From positions 1 through 57,646 of the forward strand of contig CALBZE010000057.1 in assembly GCA_937889645.1 (NCBI GenBank): a stretch of DNA of 57,646 nucleotides, written 5' to 3'. The notes beneath the pieces were generated by a model. The model was given only the letters and a program-made list of their open reading frames with translations, made no database searches and had not been told where the DNA came from. Made by a program: the position numbers and the translations under genes. This DNA comes from an uncultured bacterium (GTDB taxonomy: Bacteria > Gemmatimonadota > Gemmatimonadetes > Longimicrobiales > RSA9). Shown piece by piece: positions 8,050-16,981 of this stretch (position 1 is the stretch's first letter; the number at the start of each line of letters is the position of its first letter).

Positions 8050-10740
8050 TCACCGATCGTTGAGGAACGGGATGAAGGTCGTGCCGCACGTGTAACGGTC
8101 GTCGCCGAGCCACGGCGCCAACCATCCGTCGTCGAGCCCAGGCGCCAGCCACCCGCTGTCGAGCCACGGCGCCGATCCGGCGCCGGGCCACCAGGCGGCC
8201 GCGCCGCCGCCGAGCCAATCGAGCGCGGGCTCGCCGATCGGCGCGCCGGGCGGCGGTTCGGGCGCGACCGGCGGCGTGTACGGCGTCGTCGGCCGGTCGA
8301 GGAAGCGACGGATCTCACGCGCGAGGAGCGTCTGGTGCGCGACGTCGGCGTCGGCGGTGTTGCGGGAGGCCTTGAGCCCCTGCTCGGTCAGCCGCTCGAG
8401 GCGCAGCGTCGCGATGGCGCGGACCTGCGGCATCTGGGCGCGCTCGGCGAGGAGCATGAGCTGCTCGACCAGGACGCGCTGGGTCGCACGCCGGATCTCG
8501 GCCTCGTAACCGTCACGGGCGGCGGCGCCGAAGGTCGCGCCCTGGAGCACGTCGATCACCTCGTCCAGCCCGGGGAGCGTCGGGTCGATCGCGTTCTGCT
8601 GCACGAGCCGCGCGGCGCGGTCGGGCTGGAGCACGTTCGAGATCGTGTGCTTCGCCGCGACGACGGCGGGCGCGACGGCGTCGAACGCGCGGCCGGTCGT
8701 GCGCGGGAACAGCTCGCGGGTCATCCCGTACCCCGGTGGGCGGGGCGGAATCTTGCCGAGCAGGTCGCGCGGGAGCGCGAGTTCGGCGGGGCTCAGCGTC
8801 GCCGCGAGGGCGCGGAGCGCGGCGCGCTGCTCCGCGGCGGGAGCCGGGCGCGTGGGCACGCGGCCGTCGCCGCGGAGGGCGTAGATGTAGTCCTGGCCAC
8901 CGACCACGGACGCCGCCGCCTCGACCTGATAGCGGTGGTGCAGGTAGAGCGGGACGAGCGCCTCCTCGAGCGTCGCCATCGGCGCGTTGCGCTTGATGGC
9001 GTTCTCGCCGAAGCGGTCGAGCGCGGCCCGACGCACCTTCATCATCCGGTCCAGCTCCGCGGCGGCGTCGGTCCCGTTCGACCACTGGTCGACGCGCGGG
9101 TGCACGCCGAGGTCCTGGTTGGTGAAGTAGCGGAGGTCGCGCTCCCAAGCCTCGTCGAGGATCCTGCGCAGCTCGGCCTCCTCGTCCACGCCGTCCGGGA
9201 AGTCCTGGTAGCCCCAGACGATGGCGACGCTGTCCCACTCGCCGATCCCGCGCTCGTAGACCTCCGAGTAGTCGAGCGAGCCGTCGGCCTTCAGCGTGAC
9301 CCAGGGATGCGGGTAGTCCATGACGGAGATCCGGCCCAGGCGGCTGTCGTAGTAGTTGTGCCCGAGGCCGAGGGTGTGGCCGACCTCGTGCGCCGAGAGC
9401 TGGCGGATGCGGGCGAGCGCCCATTCGGCCAGCTCGGGCGGAGTCTCGTCGCCGGTCGCGTAGGGCGAGAGGAGCCCCTCGGCGATCAGGTAGTCCTGCC
9501 GTACGCGGAGCGAGCCGAGCGTGACGACGCCCTTGATGATCTCGCCCGTGCGCGGGTCGGTGACCGACGAGCCGTAGCTCCAGCCGCGGGTCGAGCGGTG
9601 CACCCAGTTGATCACGTTGTAGCGGATGTCGAGCGGGTGCGCGCCCTCGGGGAGCAGCTCGACGCGGAAGGCGTCCTTGTACCCGGCGGCCTCGAACGCC
9701 TGGTTCCACCAGCGCGCGCCCTCGAGGAGCGCCGAGCGGATCGGCTCCGGCGTACCCGGGTCGAGGTAATAGACGATCGGCTCGACCGGCTCGCTCACCT
9801 TCGCGTTCGGGTCTTTCTTCTTCAGCCGGTGCCGCGAGATGAAGCGCTGGGTCATCGATTCGCCGAGCGGTGCCGAGTAGTCCTGCCAGGACACGGAGAA
9901 GTAGCCTGCGCGCGGGTCGTAGAGGCGCGGCTCGTAGCCGTCGTCCGGTAGCTCGACGAGCGAGTGGTGCACGCGGATGCTCGCGGCCTCGGCCGTGGCC
10001 GCCACGCTCCCGACGCCCTCGAACCACCCGCCGAATCCGCCGCCGCCACCGCCGGCACCCTGCCGGACGAAGGTCAACTCGACCTCCATCTCGGTGTTCT
10101 TGGGGAAGTTGAGCGTCATCGGCATGTATACGGAGCTGCGGCTCGCATCCAGCCGGTAGGTCCCGGGGCGCAGTCGGTCGGCGAACCCGGCGGCGTCGCG
10201 GAGGAGGAAGTCCGTCGCATCCACGAGGACGCGCCCATCGCTCTCCGCGGCGACGTTGAAGCCCCAGAGCACGCTGCGAGCGAACGCGTCGCGCACCGCG
10301 CGGACCTCGGCGGGGTTCGTGCTGCTCGAGCGGAAGCGATAGTTGGGCTGAACCATGAGGACCTTCGGCCCGACGCGCTCGAAGACGACGATGCGCGAGC
10401 CCGCGAGCTGCCCGCGATCGATCCCGATGTCGTTAGACCCGAGCCCGGCGGCGATCCCGGTGATGTAGAGGATCTCGGTGTCGAAGCGCGGGATCTCAAG
10501 CCAGAGCTTCCCGGCGGCCTGGTCCCAGTAGAGCGGGAAGAAGCCGTCCAGGCGCTGCATGCCTCGCGTCCTCTCCTCGATCGACGGCACCCGCTGCGCC
10601 TCGCCGGTCCTGCCCTGCGCGTGGAGGGTGGCGGGGGCGCCGAAGACGACGGCAAGGGCGAGGGCGAACCCGAGGGACCGGCAGACGCGGTCGAACCGAC
10701 GCACGCCGGTGGTTCGGAAGCGGTTGCGAGCTCCGTACAT
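8050..10740 (-). CDS. Secreted zinc metalloprotease (DUF5117/DUF4953 type)
   Basis: An 896-residue exported metzincin-like protease. The signal peptide ends near residue 41 (TLHAQ). The N-terminal half matches the DUF5117 style (GFFPLYWDQAAGKLWLEIPRF). The catalytic part has the zinc site HEVGHTLGLGHN starting at His451 and a Met-turn SVMDYPHP soon after. The last 70 residues are odd: a Pro-rich segment, then nine-residue repeats with the core GWLAP encoded by a 27-bp tandem repeat at 8104-8180. GGAGGA lies just upstream of ATG 10740. A promoter (10783-10811) with a LacI-type palindrome precedes it. It is first in an operon with the M19 dipeptidase. Confidence 0.93.
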   Translation of the reverse strand: MYGARNRFRTTGVRRFDRVCRSLGFALALAVVFGAPATLHAQGRTGEAQRVPSIEERTRGMQRLDGFFPLYWDQAAGKLWLEIPRFDTEILYITGIAAGLGSNDIGIDRGQLAGSRIVVFERVGPKVLMVQPNYRFRSSSTNPAEVRAVRDAFARSVLWGFNVAAESDGRVLVDATDFLLRDAAGFADRLRPGTYRLDASRSSVYMPMTLNFPKNTEMEVELTFVRQGAGGGGGGFGGWFEGVGSVAATAEAASIRVHHSLVELPDDGYEPRLYDPRAGYFSVSWQDYSAPLGESMTQRFISRHRLKKKDPNAKVSEPVEPIVYYLDPGTPEPIRSALLEGARWWNQAFEAAGYKDAFRVELLPEGAHPLDIRYNVINWVHRSTRGWSYGSSVTDPRTGEIIKGVVTLGSLRVRQDYLIAEGLLSPYATGDETPPELAEWALARIRQLSAHEVGHTLGLGHNYYDSRLGRISVMDYPHPWVTLKADGSLDYSEVYERGIGEWDSVAIVWGYQDFPDGVDEEAELRRILDEAWERDLRYFTNQDLGVHPRVDQWSNGTDAAAELDRMMKVRRAALDRFGENAIKRNAPMATLEEALVPLYLHHRYQVEAAASVVGGQDYIYALRGDGRVPTRPAPAAEQRAALRALAATLSPAELALPRDLLGKIPPRPPGYGMTRELFPRTTGRAFDAVAPAVVAAKHTISNVLQPDRAARLVQQNAIDPTLPGLDEVIDVLQGATFGAAARDGYEAEIRRATQRVLVEQLMLLAERAQMPQVRAIATLRLERLTEQGLKASRNTADADVAHQTLLAREIRRFLDRPTTPYTPPVAPEPPPGAPIGEPALDWLGGGAAAWWPGAGSAPWLDSGWLAPGLDDGWLAPWLGDDRYTCGTTFIPFLNDR
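8104..8180 (-). repeat. 27-bp in-frame tandem repeat
   Basis: Three degenerate copies at 8104-8130, 8131-8157 and 8158-8180 share the plus-strand core GTCGAGCC(A/C)(C/A)GGCGCC. Each copy encodes nine residues of the metalloprotease C-terminus (DSGWLAPGL, DDGWLAPWL and relatives). Confidence 0.75.
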
Positions 10741-10782
10741 GGAGTCCTCCGCGGATCGGTGGAATTTCTGGAGTTTTTCGGA

Positions 10783-10811
10783 AGTTTAGGCGACGGCCGG
10801 TCGAATCGCAA
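10783..10811 (-). promoter_or_regulatory. Predicted sigma-70 promoter of the metalloprotease operon
   Basis: Minus-strand -35 TTGCGA (10811-10806), 17-nt spacer and -10 TAAACT (10788-10783). Transcription would begin about 35-40 nt before ATG 10740. The -35 box overlaps the palindrome at 10807-10820. Confidence 0.5.
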
Positions 10812-10820
10812 ACGTTTGCG
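10807..10820. promoter_or_regulatory. LacI/PurR-type operator palindrome
   Basis: CGCAAACGTTTGCG is a perfect 14-bp palindrome with the central CG typical of LacI-family operators; the known E. coli PurR box has the core GCAAACGTTTGC. It overlaps the -35 of the metalloprotease promoter and lies 138 bp before the divergent haem-binding gene. No LacI-family gene is in the window, so the regulator is encoded elsewhere. Confidence 0.6.
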
Positions 10821-10957
10821 GGCTTGGCGAGCCGGGGAGGGGGATGGGCGATCGGACGCGATACATTCCCTACACCAAATCCTCCGATCCCTTACAGCGA
10901 GCGCACGTCGCCGGCCGTAGCGTTACCGTACCCCCAGCTCCTCGTGAGGAAAGAACC

Positions 10958-11398
10958 ATGAGCAGGCGAACCAAGACGGCGACGCTCGTCGTGATCGGGA
11001 TACTACTGCTGGCGCAATTCGTACCGTACGGCTCGACCGAGAACCCACCGGTCGAGGAGGAGGTGGCGGCGACGCCGGAAATCCGTGACATCCTCCGGCG
11101 CGCTTGCTACGACTGCCATTCCAACGAGACGCGGTGGCCGTGGTACGGCCGGATCGCCCCGGTCAAGTGGCTCGTCCGGTACGACGTCGCCGAAGGCCGC
11201 AGGCACCTCAACTTCTCGACGTGGAACCAGTATACCCCCGAGCGGCAGGCCCACAAGATGGAGGAGGTGGTAGAGACGCTGACGGACGGCAGCATGCCGC
11301 CGCGGATCTACCTGCCCCTGCACCTGGACGCGCGGCTGACACCGGAAGAGATCGAAATGCTGCGCGCGTGGGCGATGGAGTACATGCAGGGTGACTGA
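10958..11398 (+). CDS. Membrane-anchored haem-binding domain protein
   Basis: A 146-residue protein of the Haem_bd (PF14376-like) type. An N-terminal membrane anchor (residues 8-24) is followed by a single CxxCH haem site, CYDCH at residues 50-54, and then the family blocks RWPWYGRIAP, LNFSTW, KMEEVVETLTDGSMPP and a C-terminal LTPEEIEMLRAWA helix. The start is ATG 10958 with GTGAGGAAAG upstream. It probably carries c-type haem on the outer face of the inner membrane; its redox partner is unknown. It is divergent from the metalloprotease and convergent with the dipeptidyl peptidase. Confidence 0.92.
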   Translation: MSRRTKTATLVVIGILLLAQFVPYGSTENPPVEEEVAATPEIRDILRRACYDCHSNETRWPWYGRIAPVKWLVRYDVAEGRRHLNFSTWNQYTPERQAHKMEEVVETLTDGSMPPRIYLPLHLDARLTPEEIEMLRAWAMEYMQGD

Positions 11399-11416
11399 GG
11401 CGGCGCGGAAGAGGCG

Positions 11417-11443
11417 CGGCCCGGGGCGGTTCGCCCCGGGCCG
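11417..11443. terminator. Convergent hairpin terminator
   Basis: A perfect 12-bp stem (CGGCCCGGGGCG at 11417-11428) with a 3-nt loop lies in the 48-bp gap between the ends of the haem-binding gene and the dipeptidyl peptidase gene. Confidence 0.75.
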
Positions 11444-11446
11444 TGC

Positions 11447-13792
11447 CTACTGCGCCCCCACCGTCGCCTGGCGCTCCCCGAGCCTGCCGAACTCGTACTC
11501 GGCCGGCGGCTCGGCGCCCAGGAGGTGGCGGACGAAGTAGTCCCAGCGGCGCCGCATCATGTACGCCTCGTTCCCGAAGCCGTGGCGGCGGTTGGGGAAC
11601 ATGATCATGTCGAAGTCCTTGTTCGCCGCGATCAAGGCGTCGACGAGGACGAGCGAGCTGTACGGCGGCACGTTGTCGTCCGCGGTGCCGTGGGCGATCA
11701 ACAGCTTCCCCCTCAGGTTCTTCGCAAGCAGGTGGTTCGCCTGGTTGTCGTAGTTCGTCGAGTCCTTCCCCGCGGTCTCGAGGAGGCCCTGCCACTTCTC
11801 GCCCCAGGCGTCGGCATAGTTGCGGTTGTCGTGGTTGCCGGCCTGCGCGACCGCGACCTTGAAGAAGTCCGGATAGGCCAGGATCGCGCGGGCGGTAGCG
11901 AAGCCGCCGCCCGAGTGGCCGTAGATCCCGGCGCGGTCGAGGTCGATCCACGGGTAGCGCTCGGCGAGCTGGCGCATCCCGGCCACCTGATCGGGCAGGC
12001 CGTTGTCGCCCATGTTTCCGTAGTAGGCGGCGTGGAACGAGTGCGAGCGCATCGGCGTCCCCATGGCGTCGAGCTTGACGACGATGAAGCCCAGCTCGGC
12101 CAGGGCCTGAGCGTCGCCGCGCGCGGGCGAGAAGCTGCGGCTCCCCACGCTCCCCGTCTGCGGGCCGGGGTAGATGTTGTTGATGATCGGGTACTTCTTC
12201 GACGGATCGAAGTTGGTCGGGCGGTACAGCAGCCCGTAGAGGTCCGTCACGCCGTCGCGCGCCTTGACGGTGAACGGGATCGGCGGCTGCCAACCGGCGG
12301 CGACGAGGCGCGAGATGTCGGCCTCCTCGAGCGTGAGCCGGGCGCGGCCGTCCGAGGCGTCGCGCAGCACGGAGACGGGCGGCGTGTCCGGCGTCGAACG
12401 CACGTCGACCGCATACCGCCCCGAAGGCGAGAGGACGACGTCGTGGTTCGCGCTGTCCGGCGTGAGCAGCCGCAGCCGGGAGCCGTCCAGCCGCACGCTG
12501 TAGAGGTACTGGAAGTACGGGTCGCCCTTCTCGCGGCCGTTGCCGAGGAACCAGACCGTGCGGCTCTTGGGGTCGAGGCGAAGGATGCGGAGTACGTTCC
12601 ACGCGCCGCTGGTGATGCGGTTCTTCAGCCGGCCGTTCCGGAGGTCGTACAGGTAGAGGTGCCCCCAGTCGTCGCGGCGGGAGTACCAGATCACCTCGTT
12701 CGACTCCGGGAGGACGCGCCAGTTGAAGGCGTTGTACCCGGACTCGAAGAACGTCTCGACGGACTCCTGGAGGATGTCGCGGACCGCGCCCGTCTCGGGG
12801 TCGGCCTCGCGCAGCGTCGCCTGCTTGTGGTCACGCGAGACGGAGACGAAGTAGAGTCGGGACCCGTCGTCGCTCCATTCGACGTCGGCCCAGCGGCCGC
12901 CGCAGAAGACGTGGTCGCAGACGGTCGAGCGGTGCGGGTCGGGCGGCATCTGGAGCCGCACGACCTTCGGCCCGCCGGGCGCATCGACGTGGATCACCAC
13001 GCGGTGGATGCGGAAGATCACGGAGTCTTCCGGGAGCGGGTACTTCCATGCGTCCAGCTTCGGGTGTCCGACGTTGGTCGACACCAGGTACATCTCGCCG
13101 ACGCCGCGGGCGTCGTGCTGGAACGTCGCGATCTTGCGCGAATCGGGCGACCAGAGGAGGACCGGCCGGTCGCTGCGGGTCCAGCCGGCGTTGTTGGTCG
13201 CGTAGCCGAAGTCCTCCACGCCGTCCGTCGTGAGCCGCGTCTCGGCGCCCGTCTCGAGATCGACCATCCAGAGGTTGTGGTCGCGGATGAATGCGGCGCG
13301 GCGCCCGTCCGGCGAGACGACGGAGTTGCGCGGCGGGGCGTGCCCCTCCCGCGCCGGCGCGGCCTCGCACCGGTAGGCCGGGAGCTCGCAGGCGAAACGG
13401 CCCTCGGCGACCTCGACGGTGAGCGCACGGCCGTCGCGAGAGATTTCCAGCTCCCTTATCTCCAGCCGGAGCGGCTCGAGCGTCTTGCCGGTGGCGGCGG
13501 AAAGCGCCGCCGCCAGCCGCTCGTGGTCGAACGCGCGGGCGCGCGTGCGCCGGGCCGGGTCGACCAGGACATACTCCGCGCCCTCGGGGATCGCGTTGCG
13601 GTACCAGAATCGGTCGTCGTCGAGCCAATTCGGGCGGACCGCGCCGCGGTAGACGAGCGGGTTGACGTTCTGCGGCAGGAAACGCTCGGCACGGGCGTAA
13701 TCGTCCGCGGTGAGCTTCGCGGGCGCGTGCGGCGTCTGCGCGAAAGCCGGCGCCGCGACGAGCGCGAAGGTGAGGAACAGGGCGTGTCGCAT
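11447..13792 (-). CDS. Secreted S9B dipeptidyl peptidase IV
   Basis: A 781-residue exported serine peptidase that removes N-terminal Xaa-Pro dipeptides. The signal peptide is about 18 residues (APAFAQ). An eight-bladed propeller (about 60-490) holds FIRDHNLW, WSPDSRKIATFQ and SPSGRYAVD repeats. The alpha/beta-hydrolase domain carries the nucleophile in GHSGGGF (Ser627), the Asp in HGTADDNVP and the His in RRHGFG. The Glu motif region before blade 6 is consistent with family S9B. ATG 13792 is the natural start. A set of direct repeats lies just upstream (13812-13860). Confidence 0.96.
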   Translation of the reverse strand: MRHALFLTFALVAAPAFAQTPHAPAKLTADDYARAERFLPQNVNPLVYRGAVRPNWLDDDRFWYRNAIPEGAEYVLVDPARRTRARAFDHERLAAALSAATGKTLEPLRLEIRELEISRDGRALTVEVAEGRFACELPAYRCEAAPAREGHAPPRNSVVSPDGRRAAFIRDHNLWMVDLETGAETRLTTDGVEDFGYATNNAGWTRSDRPVLLWSPDSRKIATFQHDARGVGEMYLVSTNVGHPKLDAWKYPLPEDSVIFRIHRVVIHVDAPGGPKVVRLQMPPDPHRSTVCDHVFCGGRWADVEWSDDGSRLYFVSVSRDHKQATLREADPETGAVRDILQESVETFFESGYNAFNWRVLPESNEVIWYSRRDDWGHLYLYDLRNGRLKNRITSGAWNVLRILRLDPKSRTVWFLGNGREKGDPYFQYLYSVRLDGSRLRLLTPDSANHDVVLSPSGRYAVDVRSTPDTPPVSVLRDASDGRARLTLEEADISRLVAAGWQPPIPFTVKARDGVTDLYGLLYRPTNFDPSKKYPIINNIYPGPQTGSVGSRSFSPARGDAQALAELGFIVVKLDAMGTPMRSHSFHAAYYGNMGDNGLPDQVAGMRQLAERYPWIDLDRAGIYGHSGGGFATARAILAYPDFFKVAVAQAGNHDNRNYADAWGEKWQGLLETAGKDSTNYDNQANHLLAKNLRGKLLIAHGTADDNVPPYSSLVLVDALIAANKDFDMIMFPNRRHGFGNEAYMMRRRWDYFVRHLLGAEPPAEYEFGRLGERQATVGAQ

Positions 13793-13811
13793 ACGTGCCT
13801 CGAACCAGGTT

Positions 13812-13860
13812 GCCGGGTCGAAAGAGATTGCCGGATCGACAAATGGTCGCCGGGTCGAAA
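13812..13860. repeat. Direct-repeat array in the divergent promoter region
   Basis: Three copies of GCC-GGGTCGAAA-like 12-mers start at 13812, 13830 and 13849: GCCGGGTCGAAA, GCCGGATCGACA and GCCGGGTCGAAA. The period of 18-19 bp is about two helical turns. The array lies between the divergent dipeptidyl peptidase and PH-domain genes and may bind a regulator. Confidence 0.6.
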
Positions 13861-13991
13861 ACGTCGCCGGCCGGGAAGTTCTGGCCTCGACGGCGACGAT
13901 GCAAGGGCCGGCGCCGCTCTTCCCGAGTCGCGGAGCGCGTCATAACTTTGCCGCCGTGTCCGAATCGGAAACTCACCTGACGAGGGCGACC

Positions 13992-14594
13992 ATGGCCGCC
14001 ACCACGACGATCGCCGCGCGACCCGGATCCGACGTCGCCCGGGACCCGTTCCCGACGCTGCCGGTCACGCGTACGCCGGACCCATCGCTGCTCGGATACT
14101 ACGTGCTGATGTCGCTGGCGGCGGGGCCGGGCTTCCTGTTCGCGCTGATCCCGCTGTACTTCAAGTACCGTACGCTCCGCTACGAAGTCGACGCCGAGGG
14201 GATCACGATGCGCTGGGGGATCCTCTTCCGCCGCGAGGTCTCGCTGACCTACGCGCGGATCCAGGACATCCACCTGTCGAGCAACGTGATCGAGCGGTGG
14301 TTCGGGCTCGCGAAGATCCAGGTGCAGACGGCGAGCGCGAGCGCGAAGGCCGAGATGACGATCGAGGGGCTGCGGGACTTCGAGGCGATCCGCGACTTCC
14401 TGTACACGCGGATGAGAGGCGCGCGCGACGGCGCGGCCGCGGCGCCCACGCCGGCCGTGACGACCACGGCCGCCGCAGCCCCGCCGCAGCTCATGGACGA
14501 GCTGGCCGACACGCTGCGCGAGGTTGCGGCCGAGGTCCGGGCACTCCGGGAGTCGCTCGCGGCGGCCGGCGCCGAGGAGGCCGGCGATGCTTGA
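13992..14594 (+). CDS. Bacterial PH-domain (bPH2/DUF304) membrane protein
   Basis: 200 residues. Start ATG 13992 is preferred; upstream in-frame sequence lacks features. Two membrane helices probably lie around residues 36-58, followed by the bPH2 domain (about 60-145) with YFKYRTLRYEVDAEGITMRWGILFRREVSLTYARIQDIHLSSNVIERWFGLAKIQV split over strands, the usual form of YdbS-like proteins. The tail is Ala-rich and ends in a predicted coiled coil (MDELADTLREVAAEVRALRESL). It overlaps the next gene by 8 bp; the two are of the same family and probably form a hetero-oligomer. The role of this family is not settled. Confidence 0.88.
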   Translation: MAATTTIAARPGSDVARDPFPTLPVTRTPDPSLLGYYVLMSLAAGPGFLFALIPLYFKYRTLRYEVDAEGITMRWGILFRREVSLTYARIQDIHLSSNVIERWFGLAKIQVQTASASAKAEMTIEGLRDFEAIRDFLYTRMRGARDGAAAAPTPAVTTTAAAAPPQLMDELADTLREVAAEVRALRESLAAAGAEEAGDA

Positions 14595-15411
14595 GGGACT
14601 CACCGCCACGCTGCTTCGGCTGCTCAGAGTCCCGCCGGAGCCGCAGATCCCGGTCGAGGCCAGGAACGTGCGGGTGTTCCGAGCCGCGCCCTCGTACTTC
14701 CGCTACCGGCTCGCCATCTGGGCGCTGACACAGCTCGGGGCGCTGCTCGGCTTCTTGAGCGTGATCGTCTTCCCTGTCGAATGGAAGGACTTCGAAGGGC
14801 CGACGGCGACGCTCATGAGGATCGGCGAAGCCGTCGCATGGGTCGCGTTCGTCGGCCAGGCCATCTTCAGCCTCGCGGTCCTACGCTTCGACTTCGACAT
14901 GCGCTGGTACATCCTCTCGGACCGCAGCCTCCGCATCCGCGAGGGGATCCTCACGGTCCGGGAGAAGACGATGACGTTCGCCAACATCCAGAACATCGCG
15001 ATCCGGCAGAACCCGATCCAGCGGCTGTTCGGGATCTACGACGTCGAGGTCCGGAGCGCGGGGGGCGGCGCGGGCGACGCACACGGCGCCGCCCGGTCGT
15101 CGGCCGACTCGCCGCACCTGGCTCATTTCCGCGGCGTCGACAACCCGGAGGAGATCCGCACGGCGATCCGCGAACGCATCCGGATGCACCGGGACTCGGG
15201 GCTGGGCGACCCGGACGAAGCGGCGGCGGCGATCGCCGCGACGCCGGCTGTCGCGACGGCCGCCGCGTCCCCCGGTGCGCCGGGTTCCTCGGCGACGCCG
15301 GTCGGCGGCGCGCCCGCCGCATCGCACCCGGCGCTCGACGCCGCCCGCGAACTGCGCGACGAGATGCGGATGCTCCGTCGCGCGCTGGAAGGGGCGCTTG
15401 CGAGGCGTTGA
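14587..15411 (+). CDS. Second bacterial PH-domain membrane protein
   Basis: 274 residues, starting at ATG 14587 within the end of the previous gene. Two membrane helices (about 45-66 and 80-104) precede a bPH2 domain with RWYILSDRSLRIREGILTV and the block MTFANIQNIAIRQNPIQRLFGI. The C-terminal part is Ala/Pro-rich with a final helix REELRDEMRMLRRALEG-like in charge pattern. The paired arrangement mirrors the ydbS-ydbT pair of other bacteria. The 133 bases after it hold no gene. Confidence 0.88.
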   Translation: MLEGLTATLLRLLRVPPEPQIPVEARNVRVFRAAPSYFRYRLAIWALTQLGALLGFLSVIVFPVEWKDFEGPTATLMRIGEAVAWVAFVGQAIFSLAVLRFDFDMRWYILSDRSLRIREGILTVREKTMTFANIQNIAIRQNPIQRLFGIYDVEVRSAGGGAGDAHGAARSSADSPHLAHFRGVDNPEEIRTAIRERIRMHRDSGLGDPDEAAAAIAATPAVATAAASPGAPGSSATPVGGAPAASHPALDAARELRDEMRMLRRALEGALARR

Positions 15412-15534
15412 GCGGAGAAGAGGCTCCCGGCCGGCGCGAGCCGCGGATCGGCCCGCGCGGGCGCGGGTATTCCCGGTCGCCCGACCGAGACGGCGCGGTG
15501 CGCCAGGTACCGGCACTCCACGGACCCAATTGGG

Positions 15535-15553
15535 AAACTGTACGGTGCAGTTT
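15535..15553 (+). promoter_or_regulatory. Hairpin over the start codon of the DUF4105 gene
   Basis: AAACTG (15535-15540) and CAGTTT (15548-15553) are inverted repeats around a 7-nt loop that contains the GTG start (15545-15547). Folding would cover the start region; as DNA it could also be a protein site. Confidence 0.4.
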
Positions 15554-16969
15554 AGTAATCGACGTCGCCGTGCGCGTGCCACGCTCGCGCTGCTCCTCGG
15601 ACTGACGGCCGCCGCGCCCGCCGGCGCCGACGCGGCGCGCTACACGACCGTCGCCGCGCCCCGTGCGGTCTCGGCAGCGCCCCGGGCGGCCCCTGCGCCG
15701 CAGGCGCCTCCCCTCCCCGCCCCCACCCCCGAGGCTATCGCTGCGGCGGCCCGCCTGCGGATCGACCTCATCACGATGGGCCCCGGCGACGCCGTCTGGG
15801 AACGCTTCGGCCACAACGCGCTCCGCGTCTACGACCCCGCGACGGGGATGGACGTGACGTACAACTGGGGCATGTTCGACTTCGCGGCCGAGGACTTCTA
15901 CCCACGGTTCCTCCGCGGCGACATGCTGTACTGGATGGCGCCGTTCGACACGCGCGCCGTCGTCTACGCCTACATGGCGTCGAATCGCTCGGTGTACGCG
16001 CAGGAGCTGAACCTCACGGCCGAGCAGAAGGCGCGGCTGGTGGCGTTCCTCGAGTGGAACGACCGCGACGAGAACCGCTACTACGCCTACCACTACTACC
16101 GCGACAACTGCTCGACGCGCGTGCGGGACGCGATCGACTACGCGTTGGGCGGACAGCTCCGGGAGGCGCTGAGCGACGTCGCCACGGACGCGACGTACCG
16201 CTCCCACACTCGCCGGCTCACGGCCGACGACCTCCCGATCTACACCGGGCTGACCCTGGCGATGGGCCCGTCGATCGACCGGCCGCTCTCGGCGTGGGAG
16301 GAGAGCTTCCTCCCGCTCGAGTTGCGCCGGCACGTGCGCGGCGTGCGGGTGCGCGGCGGAGGGGGCGAGGGGAGCGAGGGGCGCGAGGAGGGCGAGGCGA
16401 TGCCACTCGTCGCGTCGGAGACGGTGCTCTTCGAGGCCGACCGCGCCGAGCCGCCCGCGATGCCGCCAGACCGGATCCCGGGGTACCTGGCCGCCGGCGC
16501 TCTCCTCGGCACCCTCTTCCTCGCCCTCGGCCGCTTCGCCGCACGCGGCGCGCGGACCGGGCGCGTCGGGCTGGTCGCGCTCGGAGGCGTCTGGGCCTTC
16601 GTCGTCGGGACGCTCGGAACCGTGATCGCGCTCCTCTGGGCGTTCACCCGCCACGACGTCACTTACGCCAACGAGAACCTGCTCCAGGTGAACCCGATCC
16701 CGCTCGCGCTCGTCGTGCTGCTGCCGATGGCCGTGGTGAAAGGGCGGGCGTGGCGCGCGGCGGAGGCGGTGGCGTGGGTGGTCGCGGGCGCGTCGGCGGC
16801 GGGACTGCTGCTCCAGGCGCTCCCGGGGCTGGACCAGGTCAACGGCGAAATCATCGCGCTCGCGCTCCCCGCGCACCTCGGCCTCGCAGGTGCGCTAAGA
16901 ATAGCGCGGCGGCGGACCGCGGCGCCGGAGGACGCCGCGGCGCCCCGAGCCGCGCCGGCCCGGGTCTGA
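15545..16969 (+). CDS. DUF4105 (Lnb N-terminal periplasmic domain) membrane protein
   Basis: 474 residues. The GTG at 15545 is chosen because it opens a signal peptide (RRRRARATLALLLGLTAAAP). A Pro/Ala-rich spacer is followed by the DUF4105 domain (about 75-250) with the conserved WERFGHNALRVYDP, TYNWGMFDF, RGDMLYW, HYYRDNCSTRVRDAID and the C-terminal LPIYTGLTLAMGPSIDRP; the His of FGHNA and the Cys of DNCSTR resemble an NlpC-like catalytic pair. Four membrane helices follow (about 318-450). The family has an unclear hydrolase or membrane-lipid role. It is followed 12 bp later by the purine permease. Confidence 0.85.
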   Translation: MQFSNRRRRARATLALLLGLTAAAPAGADAARYTTVAAPRAVSAAPRAAPAPQAPPLPAPTPEAIAAAARLRIDLITMGPGDAVWERFGHNALRVYDPATGMDVTYNWGMFDFAAEDFYPRFLRGDMLYWMAPFDTRAVVYAYMASNRSVYAQELNLTAEQKARLVAFLEWNDRDENRYYAYHYYRDNCSTRVRDAIDYALGGQLREALSDVATDATYRSHTRRLTADDLPIYTGLTLAMGPSIDRPLSAWEESFLPLELRRHVRGVRVRGGGGEGSEGREEGEAMPLVASETVLFEADRAEPPAMPPDRIPGYLAAGALLGTLFLALGRFAARGARTGRVGLVALGGVWAFVVGTLGTVIALLWAFTRHDVTYANENLLQVNPIPLALVVLLPMAVVKGRAWRAAEAVAWVVAGASAAGLLLQALPGLDQVNGEIIALALPAHLGLAGALRIARRRTAAPEDAAAPRAAPARV

Positions 16970-16981
16970 GGCGACGTCGCC

